A stretch of 64,000 bases of DNA, taken from NCBI RefSeq assembly GCF_009761395.1, contig NZ_LEKN01000013.1, positions 1 to 64,000 of the forward strand. The letters run 5' to 3'. Made by a program: the position numbers and the translations under genes. This DNA comes from Ursidibacter maritimus. Lineage in GTDB: Bacteria; Pseudomonadota; Gammaproteobacteria; Enterobacterales; Pasteurellaceae. Shown here one piece after another: positions 55,711 to 64,000 of the stretch. Each line of letters starts with the position of its first letter. Position 1 is the first letter of the stretch. Below the pieces are notes generated by a model that made no database searches, had not been told where the DNA came from, and was given only the letters and a program-made list of their open reading frames with translations.

Positions 55711-57165
55711 ATGTCTGAAATTCAAACACTTAAACCTAGTCTATTATGGAAATGGTTCGATCAAATCTGTGCAATTCCACACCCTTCTTATCACGAAGAG
55801 CAAATTGCGCAATTTATTGTTGATTGGGCTAAACAAAAACAATTCTTTGTTGAGCGTGATGAAGTTGGCAATGTGCTAATCCGTAAGCCTGCAACAGCAG
55901 GAATGGAAAATCGTCAAAGTATCGCCATTCAAGCTCACTTAGATATGGTGCCACAGGCAAACGAAGGCACACAACACGACTTTACCAAAGATCCGATTCA
56001 ACCTTATATTGATGGCGAATGGGTAAAAGCAAAAGGTACAACTCTTGGGGCTGACAACGGTATTGGTTTAGCATCTTGTTTAGCTGTGTTAGATTCTGAT
56101 GATTTAGCACACCCTGATATTGAAGTATTATTGACAATGACCGAAGAGACTGGAATGGTCGGAGCAATTGGATTACGTCCAAATTGGCTAACCAGTAATA
56201 TAATGATCAATACCGATACCGAAGAAAATGGTGAAATTTATATTGGTTGTGCTGGTGGCGAAGATGCTAAATTGAGACTGCCCGTCCTATATGAAAATAA
56301 TCCATTTGATACGGCATTACACTTCCAACTAAAAGGCTTAAACGGTGGACACTCAGGCTGTGACATTCACACAACCAGAGCCAATGCTATCAAGCTATTA
56401 GCCAGAATCTTAACCGAATTAAAAGCCGAAGTAGCTTTCCAAATTGCAGACATTCGTGGTGGTTCAGTTCGTAATGCAATTCCACGTGAAGCTGCAGTAA
56501 CACTGGTATTCGATGCAAAAAATCAAGAGAAAATAACCGCTTGCTTGGCTGAGATGGAACAGGTACTAAAAACAGAATTAGCGCTTGCAGAGCCAAATCT
56601 GACCTTTATTTACAATGATGTTAGTCGCCCTGAGAATATCTTTGATCAAGCATCAAGCCATAAAGTTATTCAATTTTTAAACTTATTACCAAACGGGGTT
56701 ATCCGTAATAGTGATGTAGTAAAAAACGTGGTAGAAACATCTCTGAGTGCGGGTATTTTGAAAATAGAAGGCAATGAAGTCATCACCAACATCTTACTTC
56801 GTTCTTTGGTCGAAAATGGAAAAGCTGAGGTAAGAGGAAAATTAACTTCTTTGGCTGAATTAACTGGAGCAACAGCTATTTTCTCTGGTAGCTATCCAGG
56901 TTGGGAACCTGACCGTTTCTCTAAAATTACGCCATTAACTAAACAAATTTATGACGAAATTTTAGGATATGAAACGACTATTCAAGTTATTCACGCTGGT
57001 CTTGAGTGTGGTTTAATTAAGAAAGTGTATCCAACAATGGATTTAGTTTCAATTGGGCCAACTATTCGTAATGCACACTCGCCAGATGAAAAAGTGCATG
57101 TTCCAGCAGTTGAAATTTATTGGGAGCTTCTCACTAAAATTTTAGCGCAAGCACCAAGTAAATAA
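55711..57165 (+). CDS. pepD: Cytosol nonspecific dipeptidase (aminoacyl-histidine dipeptidase) PepD
   Basis: M20-family zinc dipeptidase. The 484-aa product (ATG at 55711, MSEIQ; an ATG at 55705 adds two residues) has [20 protein letters not shown], metal residues in [21 protein letters not shown] and [30 protein letters not shown], and the late IHAGLECGL. Length matches E. coli PepD (485). It converges on gcvA at a 15-bp stem hairpin (57178-57209). Confidence 0.96.
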   Translation: MSEIQTLKPSLLWKWFDQICAIPHPSYHEEQIAQFIVDWAKQKQFFVERDEVGNVLIRKPATAGMENRQSIAIQAHLDMVPQANEGTQHDFTKDPIQPYIDGEWVKAKGTTLGADNGIGLASCLAVLDSDDLAHPDIEVLLTMTEETGMVGAIGLRPNWLTSNIMINTDTEENGEIYIGCAGGEDAKLRLPVLYENNPFDTALHFQLKGLNGGHSGCDIHTTRANAIKLLARILTELKAEVAFQIADIRGGSVRNAIPREAAVTLVFDAKNQEKITACLAEMEQVLKTELALAEPNLTFIYNDVSRPENIFDQASSHKVIQFLNLLPNGVIRNSDVVKNVVETSLSAGILKIEGNEVITNILLRSLVENGKAEVRGKLTSLAELTGATAIFSGSYPGWEPDRFSKITPLTKQIYDEILGYETTIQVIHAGLECGLIKKVYPTMDLVSIGPTIRNAHSPDEKVHVPAVEIYWELLTKILAQAPSK

Positions 57166-57177
57166 GAATTGAAAAAT

Positions 57178-57209
57178 AATTAAGGCATATCATTTGATAT
57201 GCCTTAATT
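57178..57209. terminator. Bidirectional hairpin between pepD and gcvA
   Basis: A perfect 15-bp stem (57178-57192 with 57195-57209, arms reading AATTAAGGCATATCA and its complement) over a two-base loop lies between convergent pepD and gcvA. No long T-run follows, so termination efficiency is uncertain. Confidence 0.65.
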
Positions 57210-57226
57210 GTATAGGTAATAGATGG

Positions 57227-58114
57227 CTAATGAATTTCTTGTAAGATCCACTCAACAAAATGTTTCACTTTACTCACTTCTGCCATTTGTGGTGGATAAA
57301 CAACATAGAAAGATTTTTCATCCTTTAATCCAGTTGAGAATGGCTCAACTAAATTACCTTGCTCTAATTCGTGTTGAGCGACCACTTTATTAGCAACTGC
57401 TATACCTTGTTGGTGCATTGCGGCTTGTAATGCCATAAAGGTATGGCTAAACATCGTCCCTGTTTCTTCTACATCAATTTGCTCGTTCAAGTTGAAATTA
57501 TCAACCACTCTTTTCCATTTATTACGACTAAAAACGTGCAGTAAAGTTTTACCGACAAGATCTTGTGGCGTATTAAGGGGATTCTTTGCTAAAAAATCAG
57601 GCGAGGCCAAAATCACTAATGGCGATTCAGCTAAACGCACTGATTCAACATTCTCCCATTTTCCTGATCCATAATAGATCGCAACATCAATCTCTTTACC
57701 CAATAAACCTTCATCCTGATCAACGCCCTTAATTCGGACTTCAATATCAGGGAATTTCTGGTGAAAATCGTTTAACCTTGGAACTAACCAGTGCATACCA
57801 AAAGTTTGTGGCACACTAATTGTTAAAATTTGACGACTATTTTTTAACTTGATTTTTTCTGTGGCAACCGCAATACTTTCTAAAAGCGGACGGATTTCAT
57901 CAAAATATTGCAAGCCAAGTTCAGTCAGTTCTAACAAGCGGTTTCGCCTATGAAATAGTTGAATCCCTAAGAAATCTTCTAAAAGTTTAATTTGATGACT
58001 CACGGCCGCCTGAGTAACAAAAAGTTCCTCCGCAGCTTTGGTAAAGTTCAAATATCTGGCAGCAGACTCAAAAGCCTTTAATGCATTCAATGGGGGAAGT
58101 TTTTTATTATTCAT
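57227..58114 (-). CDS. gcvA: LysR-type regulator GcvA
   Basis: Regulates glycine cleavage and the small RNA GcvB. The 295-aa product (ATG at 58114, MNNKKLPPLNALKAF) has the N-terminal helix-turn-helix (LNALKAFESAARYLNFTKAA, FVTQAAVSHQIKLLED) and an effector domain with LTISVPQTFGMHWLVPRL. Length is close to E. coli GcvA (305). A longer frame to 58162 is not favoured. The divergent gcvB-like RNA about 150 bases upstream supports the identity. Confidence 0.9.
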   Translation of the reverse strand: MNNKKLPPLNALKAFESAARYLNFTKAAEELFVTQAAVSHQIKLLEDFLGIQLFHRRNRLLELTELGLQYFDEIRPLLESIAVATEKIKLKNSRQILTISVPQTFGMHWLVPRLNDFHQKFPDIEVRIKGVDQDEGLLGKEIDVAIYYGSGKWENVESVRLAESPLVILASPDFLAKNPLNTPQDLVGKTLLHVFSRNKWKRVVDNFNLNEQIDVEETGTMFSHTFMALQAAMHQQGIAVANKVVAQHELEQGNLVEPFSTGLKDEKSFYVVYPPQMAEVSKVKHFVEWILQEIH

Positions 58115-58249
58115 ATTTATTGGCTTGATCTCAATACTCAACACGTTGCATAAAGCCCGCATTATTTTTTTTAATAAATAAAATTAAAAAATCTCGTTTG
58201 TTTAACTGGTCCAACATCTTTAAAATCCAAAACATACTTAGATGGATAG

Positions 58250-58421
58250 TGATGGTTATTTGTAAATTCCGTTTCAAACTAGCCATTTTGAATTTTAAGT
58301 ATGATGTTGTGTTTGCATATTGGTCTAGGCAACTAGACTTGAGTAACAAAAAGTTACTCGTTTCACTTCCTGTATATTTTTACCATTTTGGTTTAATACC
58401 GCCCATTTGGGCGGTTTTTTT
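58250..58421 (+). ncRNA. gcvB: Small regulatory RNA GcvB
   Basis: The transcript region contains the GcvB seed block GATGTTGTGTTTGCA (58303-58317), the conserved ATTGGTCT, a hairpin GAGTAAC/GTTACTC (58331-58350), the second block TTTCACTTCCTGTA (58360-58374) and a strong terminator (CCGCCCA/TGGGCGG, 58399-58414, then seven T). In E. coli these same elements occur in the same order, divergent from gcvA. The 5' end is not defined by sequence; 58250 is approximate. It represses amino-acid and peptide transport mRNAs with Hfq in relatives. Confidence 0.88.
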
Positions 58422-58586
58422 ATACCTAAATTTTCCCCATTTTAACAGAAACTAAAAATCACGCTACTAAAAGCCGATTATTCACGAAAATTTTTATAAT
58501 TTATTACGCTTTCCCTTTTCAATTCTTGCTACACAGTGTAAATTCTCACATCTAAAGGCGTAATTTTTTATTGAAGGAATTGAACA

Positions 58587-59606
58587 ATGGCTAAAGATAT
58601 TGATTGGCAAAATCTCGGGTTTGCGTATGTTAAAACAGATTACCGTTTTATTGCTCGCTGGAAAGATGGAGCTTGGGATAATGGCGAATTAACCACCGAT
58701 AACACGCTACACATTAACGAAGGCTCAACCGCATTACACTATGGTCAGCAATGTTTTGAAGGCTTAAAAGCATATCGCTGCAAAGATGGTTCTATCAATC
58801 TATTCCGACCAGATGAAAATGCGAAACGTATGCAAAAAAGTTGTGATCGCTTACTGATGCCACAAGTTCCAACTGATTTTTTCATTCGTGCCTGTAAAGA
58901 AGTCGTGAAAGCCAATGAAGAATGGCTTGCACCTTACGGTACTGGAGCAACATTGTATTTACGTCCATTTATTATCGGTGTCGGCGAGAATATTGGTATT
59001 AAAACAGCACCTGAATTTATTTTCAGTATCTTTTGTATCCCTGTTGGCAGTTATTTTAAAGGTGGCTTAGCACCGTCTAACTTCCTTGTTTCTGAATATG
59101 ATCGTGCAGCTCCAGCGGGTACTGGTGCGGCAAAAGTCGGTGGAAACTATGCGGCAAGCTTATATCCAGGTAAATTAGCAAAATCAAATAATTTTGCAGA
59201 TTGTATCTATCTCGATCCAAAAACACATACCAAAATTGAAGAAGTGGGTTCAGCAAACTTCTTCGGAATTACTGCAGATAACAAATTTATTACGCCTTAT
59301 TCACCATCTATTTTACCGAGTATCACCAAATACTCGCTACTCTATCTAGCAAAAGAGCGCCTTGGTTTAGAAGCGATTGAAGGCGATGTGTATATTGATA
59401 AATTGGATCAATTTACTGAAGCAGGTGCTTGCGGAACCGCTGCTGTAATTACCCCAATTGGTGGTATTCAATATGGTGATGACTTCCACGTTTTCTATTC
59501 TGAAACAGAAGTTGGCCCTGTTACCAAACGTCTTTATGATGAATTAGTCGGTATTCAATTTGGGGATCTTGAAGCCCCTGAAGGTTGGATTGTTAAAGTT
59601 GATTAA
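58587..59606 (+). CDS. ilvE: Branched-chain amino acid aminotransferase IlvE
   Basis: PLP aminotransferase for Leu, Ile and Val. The 339-aa product belongs to the longer BCAT subgroup ([39 protein letters not shown], and the PLP-lysine region [17 protein letters not shown], Lys about 192-200), then EEVGSANFF and [13 protein letters not shown]. Length suits that subgroup. It sits immediately downstream of gcvB, an unusual neighbour pairing. Confidence 0.95.
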   Translation: MAKDIDWQNLGFAYVKTDYRFIARWKDGAWDNGELTTDNTLHINEGSTALHYGQQCFEGLKAYRCKDGSINLFRPDENAKRMQKSCDRLLMPQVPTDFFIRACKEVVKANEEWLAPYGTGATLYLRPFIIGVGENIGIKTAPEFIFSIFCIPVGSYFKGGLAPSNFLVSEYDRAAPAGTGAAKVGGNYAASLYPGKLAKSNNFADCIYLDPKTHTKIEEVGSANFFGITADNKFITPYSPSILPSITKYSLLYLAKERLGLEAIEGDVYIDKLDQFTEAGACGTAAVITPIGGIQYGDDFHVFYSETEVGPVTKRLYDELVGIQFGDLEAPEGWIVKVD

Positions 59607-59613
59607 CATATTA

Positions 59614-59666
59614 AGCGGTTAGATTAGCACTATTCTTTGCAAAAAATAGCATAATCTAACCGCTTG
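59614..59666. repeat. Paired inverted uptake signals between ilvE and the RidA gene
   Basis: AAGCGGTTAGATTA (59614-59627) pairs with TAATCTAACCGCTT (59653-59666), perfect over 14 bases, with a further inner CTATT/AATAG pair. It can fold as a long hairpin, but no long T-run follows. Confidence 0.75.
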
Positions 59667-59687
59667 CTTATTAAGGAGAAAATTGCA

Positions 59688-60032
59688 ATGATTAAACGCT
59701 TTCAAGTTGGTAAACGTCTGTCTGAAATGGCAATTTACAATGGCGTGGCTTATCTTGCTGGGCAAATTCCTGAAGATGATACTCAAGATATGTATGGTCA
59801 AACAAAACAGGTGCTTGCTGAAATTGATAAATGGCTCGCACAAGCAGGTAGCGATAAAAGCAAGATTTTAATGGCTCAAGTTTTTGTAGCAAATATGCTA
59901 GAGTTTGATGAGATGAATCGAGCTTGGGATGAATGGGTTGCGGAAGGTGATGCTCCGCCAAGAGCGGCAGTTGAGGCTAAACTGGCCAATCCAAACTGGA
60001 AAGTTGAAATCGTGGTTACTGCTGCAATTTAA
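59688..60032 (+). CDS. RidA-family (YjgF/YER057c) protein
   Basis: The 114-aa product (ATG at 59688 after TTAAGGAGAAAATTG) belongs to the RidA/YoaB group: AIYNGVAYLAGQIPED, QTKQVLAEIDKWLAQAG, ILMAQVFVANM, and PPRAAVEAKLANPNWKVEIV. Relatives deaminate reactive enamine/imine intermediates made by PLP enzymes; the neighbour ilvE makes such a role plausible. The Arg in the PPRAAVEA motif, needed for activity, is present. A longer frame from 59664 lacks family N-terminal similarity. Confidence 0.9.
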   Translation: MIKRFQVGKRLSEMAIYNGVAYLAGQIPEDDTQDMYGQTKQVLAEIDKWLAQAGSDKSKILMAQVFVANMLEFDEMNRAWDEWVAEGDAPPRAAVEAKLANPNWKVEIVVTAAI

Positions 60033-60061
60033 CTTTTACTAAATGAGAGCAATGCTCTCAT

Positions 60062-60637
60062 TTATTTTAAGCGAAATCGCCCTCTGCTATAACGGGTTTT
60101 TATCAATGCCAAGACTTTCTCTTTCTCGCTTGATACGGCTTGTTGGCTCTGTTTTGCTACAGTTAAGGAGTGTTGAATAGAATGAGCGTGAGTAATCGCA
60201 ATCGCTAAGGCATCTGCTGCATCAGCTTGTGGTTTCGCTGAAAGTTGTAAAATACGCGTAACCATCTCTTGTACTTGCACTTTGTCTGCCGAACCAATAC
60301 CGACAACTGTTTGTTTCACTAAGCGTGCGGCATACTCAAAAACAGGTAGGTCGTGATTCACTGCCGCAACGATAGCCGTTCCCCTTGCTTGACCAAGTTT
60401 TAACGCAGAATCAGGGTTTTTTGCCATAAACACCTGCTCAATGGCAAACATATCTGGCTGAAATTGCGTAATAATTTCAGTAATACTCGCATAAATACGT
60501 TTTAAACGAGTCGGCATATCATCAGCTGAAGTACGAATTGCACCACTTCCTAAATATTCTAAATGTCGCCCAACTTGACGAATGACCCCATAGCCTGTTA
60601 CACGAGAACCTGGATCAATACCTAAAATAATTGACAT
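60062..60637 (-). CDS. ruvC: Holliday junction resolvase RuvC
   Basis: Endonuclease that cuts Holliday junctions with RuvAB. The 191-aa RNase H-fold product has the acidic residues in [13 protein letters not shown] (Asp about 8), FAIEQVF, and the C-terminal [16 protein letters not shown]. It is longer than E. coli RuvC (173) by a Lys/Arg-rich tail. The order nudB-yebC-(lipoprotein)-ruvC with aspS is the gammaproteobacterial cluster. Confidence 0.96.
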   Translation of the reverse strand: MSIILGIDPGSRVTGYGVIRQVGRHLEYLGSGAIRTSADDMPTRLKRIYASITEIITQFQPDMFAIEQVFMAKNPDSALKLGQARGTAIVAAVNHDLPVFEYAARLVKQTVVGIGSADKVQVQEMVTRILQLSAKPQADAADALAIAITHAHSIQHSLTVAKQSQQAVSSEKEKVLALIKTRYSRGRFRLK

Positions 60638-60662
60638 ATATTCCTATACAAATCGCATAAAA

Positions 60663-60704
60663 AAGCGGATAGATTTGCAAAATATTTTACCAATCTACCC
60701 GCTT
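60663..60704. repeat. Paired inverted uptake signals between lipoprotein gene and ruvC
   Basis: AAGCGGATAGATT (60663-60675) pairs with AATCTACCCGCTT (60692-60704), one wobble pair, over 16 bases. Confidence 0.65.
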
Positions 60705-60720
60705 GTGGATTTAGCTAAAA

Positions 60721-61215
60721 TTATTTATTTAAACGTGCTGTTGCACTTTTATTGATTTTACAGGTTTTAACTAAGATTTCGTCTGCCATTTTGCCTTTTT
60801 TGTAAAGCATAATTGCATTTGTTTTTTCTGCTGAATCAAATGTTAAACCATTTTCTACAGCCCAAACGTAGTCACCTGAAGCAAAAACAGTTTCTTCTGT
60901 TTTTTTGCTATCTTCAGCATCTACAACAAAACCAGTTACTTCATTTTTCTTGCCAACACGAATGTTAGCACCTTTTACTTCACCATTGTGGAATGCATAA
61001 GTTGCTGTTACCGTTCCACCTTTTTGGCAAGAATAAACAACAGATTTATTTTTAGTCATTAAAGTTTCTTCAACTTTCGTTACTTCACCTGCTGGAGTAT
61101 TCATCACTGTTTCTTGTGCTTTTGGCATTGTTTCAGGTTTAGCTTCTTTCTGAGTAGAACACGCTGCTAAAACTAATGTTGCTGCAATCGCTGGAACAAA
61201 TTTAACTAATTTCAT
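60721..61215 (-). CDS. Predicted lipoprotein, MliC/ACP-like
   Basis: The 164-aa product has a lipobox (LVLAAC, Cys about 19) and a Glu/Lys-rich linker, then a domain with two cysteines: VVYSCQKGGTVTATYAFHN and ILVKTCKINK. The YSC-x-x-G start with strands and a closing Cys is reminiscent of MliC-type lysozyme inhibitors and adhesin complex protein, but the usual MliC ending (W-x-KG) is not seen, so this is tentative. It lies between yebC and ruvC, an insertion relative to E. coli. Confidence 0.6.
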   Translation of the reverse strand: MKLVKFVPAIAATLVLAACSTQKEAKPETMPKAQETVMNTPAGEVTKVEETLMTKNKSVVYSCQKGGTVTATYAFHNGEVKGANIRVGKKNEVTGFVVDAEDSKKTEETVFASGDYVWAVENGLTFDSAEKTNAIMLYKKGKMADEILVKTCKINKSATARLNK

Positions 61216-61249
61216 TTAGATTTCCTCATTTTAAGGGTTAAAAGTCAGC

Positions 61250-61993
61250 TTATAATAAAGCTGCAACTTCATCACTAATCTCGCCGTTGTGATAAACGTT
61301 TTGTACATCATCACAGTCTTCCAACATATCGATTAGCTTTAACAATTTAGGTGCTGTTTCAGCATCTAAATCAACGGTGGTTGATGGAATCATTGTCACA
61401 TCCGCAGATTCAATCTTGAACCCAGCTTGCTCAATACCATCACGAACACTACCTAAGTCTTCCCAAGCAGTGTAAATTTCAAAACTGCCATCATCTTGTG
61501 GCTGAACATCATCAGCTCCCGCTTCAATAGCGGCTTCCATTAAACTATCTTCATCAACGCCAGTAGCAATTAGGATAAGACCTTTTTTACTAAACAGATA
61601 ACCAACAGAACCTTCCGTTCCTAAGTTACCGCCACATTTAGTAAAACTAGGGCGAACTTGTGAAATAGTACGGTTTGCGTTATCACTTAAACATTCAACC
61701 ATTACCGCTGTTCCACCTGGGCCATAACCTTCATAGATTTTGGTTTCCATATTCGTATCATCGCCACCACCGACACCACGGTCGATTGCACGATTGATCG
61801 TATCACGCGTCATATTACTTGATAACGCTTTATCTACTGCTGTACGTAAACGTGGGTTTGAGTTTACATCACCGCCACCTAATTTAGCCGCAGTTACCAA
61901 TTCACGAATTAATTTAGTAAAAATTTTACCACGTTGGGCATCTTGTGCTGCTTTACGGTGTTTAATGTTAGCCCACTTACTATGACCTGCCAT
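61250..61993 (-). CDS. yebC: YebC/PmpR-family translation or transcription regulator
   Basis: The 247-aa product has the family start [54 protein letters not shown] and [11 protein letters not shown]. Length matches E. coli YebC (246). Family members help the ribosome through proline-rich stretches or bind DNA. It sits between nudB and the lipoprotein gene in the ruvC cluster. Confidence 0.96.
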   Translation of the reverse strand: MAGHSKWANIKHRKAAQDAQRGKIFTKLIRELVTAAKLGGGDVNSNPRLRTAVDKALSSNMTRDTINRAIDRGVGGGDDTNMETKIYEGYGPGGTAVMVECLSDNANRTISQVRPSFTKCGGNLGTEGSVGYLFSKKGLILIATGVDEDSLMEAAIEAGADDVQPQDDGSFEIYTAWEDLGSVRDGIEQAGFKIESADVTMIPSTTVDLDAETAPKLLKLIDMLEDCDDVQNVYHNGEISDEVAALL

Positions 61994-62060
61994 TGTTAGT
62001 TTCCTATATTTGTTAAAAGTTCAATTTTATCGTTTAAAATAAGTAAAATCGTAAGCTTTT

Positions 62061-62513
62061 TTACGATTTTCTCACCAAATTTGTTAAATATTGCTGAATT
62101 GCTTGAGCATTATTCGGGGATTTCGTTAATACTATCGCCTGTTCAACATCAAGCCATTTATAAGCCAAATGTTCGGTTAAAATCGGCTCAATTTCCGATG
62201 GTAAACCTAGCAAAAACCAATGCTCGGTACAATGCGTAATTTCAGAGGCGTATTTATAGCGGAATTGCGGAAAAATTTCAAATTTTACGCTATATTGGCA
62301 ATCCACAAGCGGTAACTTTTCCGCCAAAATTTGCAAACCGATTTCTTCGCGAACTTCTCGAATAGCGGTTTGATAAGGCGTCTCCCCTGTTTCAATCGTC
62401 CCTGTTACCGATTGCCAAAATTCAGGATCGTCTTGACGTTGTAGCATTAAAATACGCCCAGTGTTTTGGGCGTAGATCACAACGAGAACGGAGTTTGGAT
62501 TTTTGTAGCTCAT
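62061..62513 (-). CDS. nudB: Dihydroneopterin triphosphate diphosphatase NudB
   Basis: Nudix hydrolase for the second step of folate synthesis. The 150-aa product shows YKNPNSVLVVIYAQNTG, the Nudix box (GTIETGETP through REVREEIGL), and HWFLLGLPSEIEPILTEH. Length matches E. coli NudB (150). It lies 15 bases after the EVE-like gene's stop, and upstream of yebC, with aspS further upstream. Confidence 0.94.
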   Translation of the reverse strand: MSYKNPNSVLVVIYAQNTGRILMLQRQDDPEFWQSVTGTIETGETPYQTAIREVREEIGLQILAEKLPLVDCQYSVKFEIFPQFRYKYASEITHCTEHWFLLGLPSEIEPILTEHLAYKWLDVEQAIVLTKSPNNAQAIQQYLTNLVRKS

Positions 62514-62528
62514 TTTTGAAGAATATGA

Positions 62529-62948
62529 TTATATTGACATTAATGACTTTAATTTCCTATCTAATTCAGTACCTATTAAGAAAAAATACCCTTGCTTTAC
62601 ATTTCCATTTTTATCAAATACAGATTTATCCTGTATTCTAATATTTAAAGGTATTTGTGCTTTGTGGATAGGTTTTACAAATTCTATTGGTAACTTTTTA
62701 CCATATTTATCCCATTGTTCATTACCTGAATAAGGATTTATGGAGTCTTCTGCTTTTTCAATTACTTTACTCATACCTACTATATACCCATTGGTGTAAT
62801 GAAAAACAGTATCTCCGACATTTGCTTCCAAAAGAGAATCCCAATGAGGAACATTCTTGTTCCCCTTATTTTTATGAGGGGCCCAAATAATTTTATTTTG
62901 AGGACTACCTTTTCTAGTACTTTGATTTACCCACCAAACATTACTCAT
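62529..62948 (-). CDS. EVE/PUA-like domain protein, inserted in the aspS-nudB cluster
   Basis: The 139-aa product resembles the EVE-type domain found at the N-terminus of McrB/MrcB-like modification-dependent restriction enzymes: VWWVNQSTRKG, IIWAPHKNKGNKNVPHWDSL, NVGDTVFHYTNGYIVGMSKV, with a C-terminal IRIQDKSVF and GYFFLIGTELDRKLKSL. Related domains read modified bases. No nuclease or AAA domain follows; the next gene is nudB. It is more AT-rich than its neighbours and breaks the aspS-nudB order, so it may be acquired. Start ATG follows TAGGAGAGATAT. Confidence 0.6.
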   Translation of the reverse strand: MSNVWWVNQSTRKGSPQNKIIWAPHKNKGNKNVPHWDSLLEANVGDTVFHYTNGYIVGMSKVIEKAEDSINPYSGNEQWDKYGKKLPIEFVKPIHKAQIPLNIRIQDKSVFDKNGNVKQGYFFLIGTELDRKLKSLMSI

Positions 62949-63015
62949 ATATCTCTCCTAATAAAATTAGTTCTTGATGAAAAATACCCCTATTAGAAGG
63001 GGTATTTTGTGTCTA

Positions 63016-64000
63016 TTAATCTTCAACCGTCGTCTTAATCGCCAACTCTGCCAAAGCTTTTGGATTACCAAAGCTAGGGGCATCTGTCATTAAACAAGCG
63101 GCTGCAGTAGTTTTCGGGAAGGCAATAACATCACGAATATTTTCAGTACCTGTAATGAGCATTGTTAAACGGTCTAAACCAAATGCTAAGCCTGCGTGTG
63201 GTGGTGTACCAAATTTTAAAGCATCTAATAAGAAACCAAATTTCTCTCTTTGTTCTTCTTCGTTAATGCCTAAAATGCCAAATACGGTTTGTTGCATTTT
63301 CGGATCGAAAATACGCACAGAACCGCCACCAACTTCATAGCCATTGATGACCATATCATAAGCATTCGCCACCGCTCCTTTTGGATCAGCTTTTAATTCT
63401 TCAGGACTAAGATCTTTTGGAGCGGTAAATGGATGGTGCATTGCTGACCAGTTACCTTCATCGTCTTTTTCAAACATTGGGAAATCGACCACCCAAAGCG
63501 GCTTCCAAGCGGTAAGATCCGTTAAGCCTAAATCACGCCCTACTTTTAAACGTAACGCACCCATTGCATCTGTTACCACTTTCTCATTATCTGCACCAAA
63601 GAAGATAATATCGCCATTTTGTGCATTCACACGAGCAAGCAACGCTCTTACCACGTCATCATTTAAGAATTTAGCAATCGGGCTTTGTAATCCTTCTAAA
63701 CCAGCATTTACATCATTCACTTTTGCCCACGCTAACCCTTTCGCACCATAAATACCCACAAATTGCGTGTATTCATCAATCTGTTTACGAGTAATTTCCG
63801 CACCATTTGGTACACGAATAACCGCAACACGTCCTTCAGGATTATTTGCTGGCTCGTTAAATACTTTAAACTCAACGTCTTTTAGAATATCAGCAACATC
63901 AACCAATTCTAATGGGTTACGCAAATCAGGTTTATCTGAACCAAAACGACGCATAGCTTCTGCAAAGGTCATTTGTGGAAATTCACCTAAATCGACATTT
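63016..64000 (-). CDS. aspS: Aspartyl-tRNA synthetase AspS (C-terminal part, runs off window)
   Basis: Attaches aspartate to tRNA-Asp. About 328 C-terminal codons are present; the frame is open past position 64000, so the N-terminal anticodon-binding and part of the catalytic domain lie outside. Visible class II motifs are the bacterial insertion domain ([19 protein letters not shown]), [20 protein letters not shown] (motif 2), [11 protein letters not shown] and the motif 3 [17 protein letters not shown]. The first in-window Met (63972) is internal. Confidence 0.97.
   Translation of the reverse strand, partial: NVDLGEFPQMTFAEAMRRFGSDKPDLRNPLELVDVADILKDVEFKVFNEPANNPEGRVAVIRVPNGAEITRKQIDEYTQFVGIYGAKGLAWAKVNDVNAGLEGLQSPIAKFLNDDVVRALLARVNAQNGDIIFFGADNEKVVTDAMGALRLKVGRDLGLTDLTAWKPLWVVDFPMFEKDDEGNWSAMHHPFTAPKDLSPEELKADPKGAVANAYDMVINGYEVGGGSVRIFDPKMQQTVFGILGINEEEQREKFGFLLDALKFGTPPHAGLAFGLDRLTMLITGTENIRDVIAFPKTTAAACLMTDAPSFGNPKALAELAIKTTVED

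Overview
The window is a chromosomal segment from a Pasteurellaceae bacterium. Many copies of the core ACAAGCGGT (or its complement ACCGCTTGT) lie between genes. This is the uptake-signal variant of the Actinobacillus pleuropneumoniae / Mannheimia / Bibersteinia / Glaesserella branch, not the AAGTGCGGT form of the Haemophilus influenzae branch. Gene orders such as uppS-cdsA-rseP-bamA-skp-lpxD-fabZ-lpxA, dksA-pcnB-folK, aspS-nudB-yebC-ruvC and galTKM are gammaproteobacterial. Species cannot be fixed from the sequence alone.

Positions 1-11.5 kb are the right end of an AT-rich integrated island. It ends at a tRNA-Ile2 (CAU) gene (11519-11595), with a P4-type tyrosine integrase beside it in the same orientation. 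Moving left it holds a small winged-helix protein, a 55-aa AlpA-type regulator behind a 36-bp palindrome, an internally deleted IS1016/IS1595 transposase, and an unrecognised 312-aa gene. Next comes a leftward block of four genes: a degenerate DnaQ-fold protein, a 120-aa protein, a tail-anchored PPP-family phosphatase and a 640-aa protein. A secreted protein behind an octamer repeat follows. Furthest left is a convincing type III toxin-antitoxin locus: promoter, two 51-nt RNA repeats, terminator, TenpN/ToxN-like toxin. A truncated paralogue of the 640-aa gene lies at the window edge. No second attachment site was seen, so the island probably continues to the left.

From 11.7 to 19.9 kb lie the molybdate transporter modABC (leftward), then a rightward type I secretion set (TolC-like outer membrane protein, LapB-like ABC transporter, HlyD-like fusion protein) with no substrate gene beside it, then a decayed IS256-type transposase. 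From 19.9 to 35.6 kb a long leftward run builds the envelope: lipid A genes, Bam/Skp, RseP, CdsA, UppS, then gloB, a two-domain glycosyltransferase, nagK, pgpB, yhbY, folK, pcnB and dksA. pcnB probably starts at AUU, as in E. coli.

From 35.8 to 64 kb is ordinary core genome: purMN behind a PurR box, two tandem OB-fold (YgiW-type) genes, aspA, galTKM, yacL, uvrA and ssb sharing a LexA-like box, alr, truA, folE, kdkA, thiI, an efflux outer-membrane lipoprotein, gmk, gpt, pepD, gcvA with the divergent small RNA GcvB, ilvE, a RidA-family gene, ruvC, a lipoprotein, yebC, nudB, an inserted EVE-like gene and the C-terminal half of aspS. Paired inverted uptake signals repeatedly sit at gene ends where they can fold as terminators.
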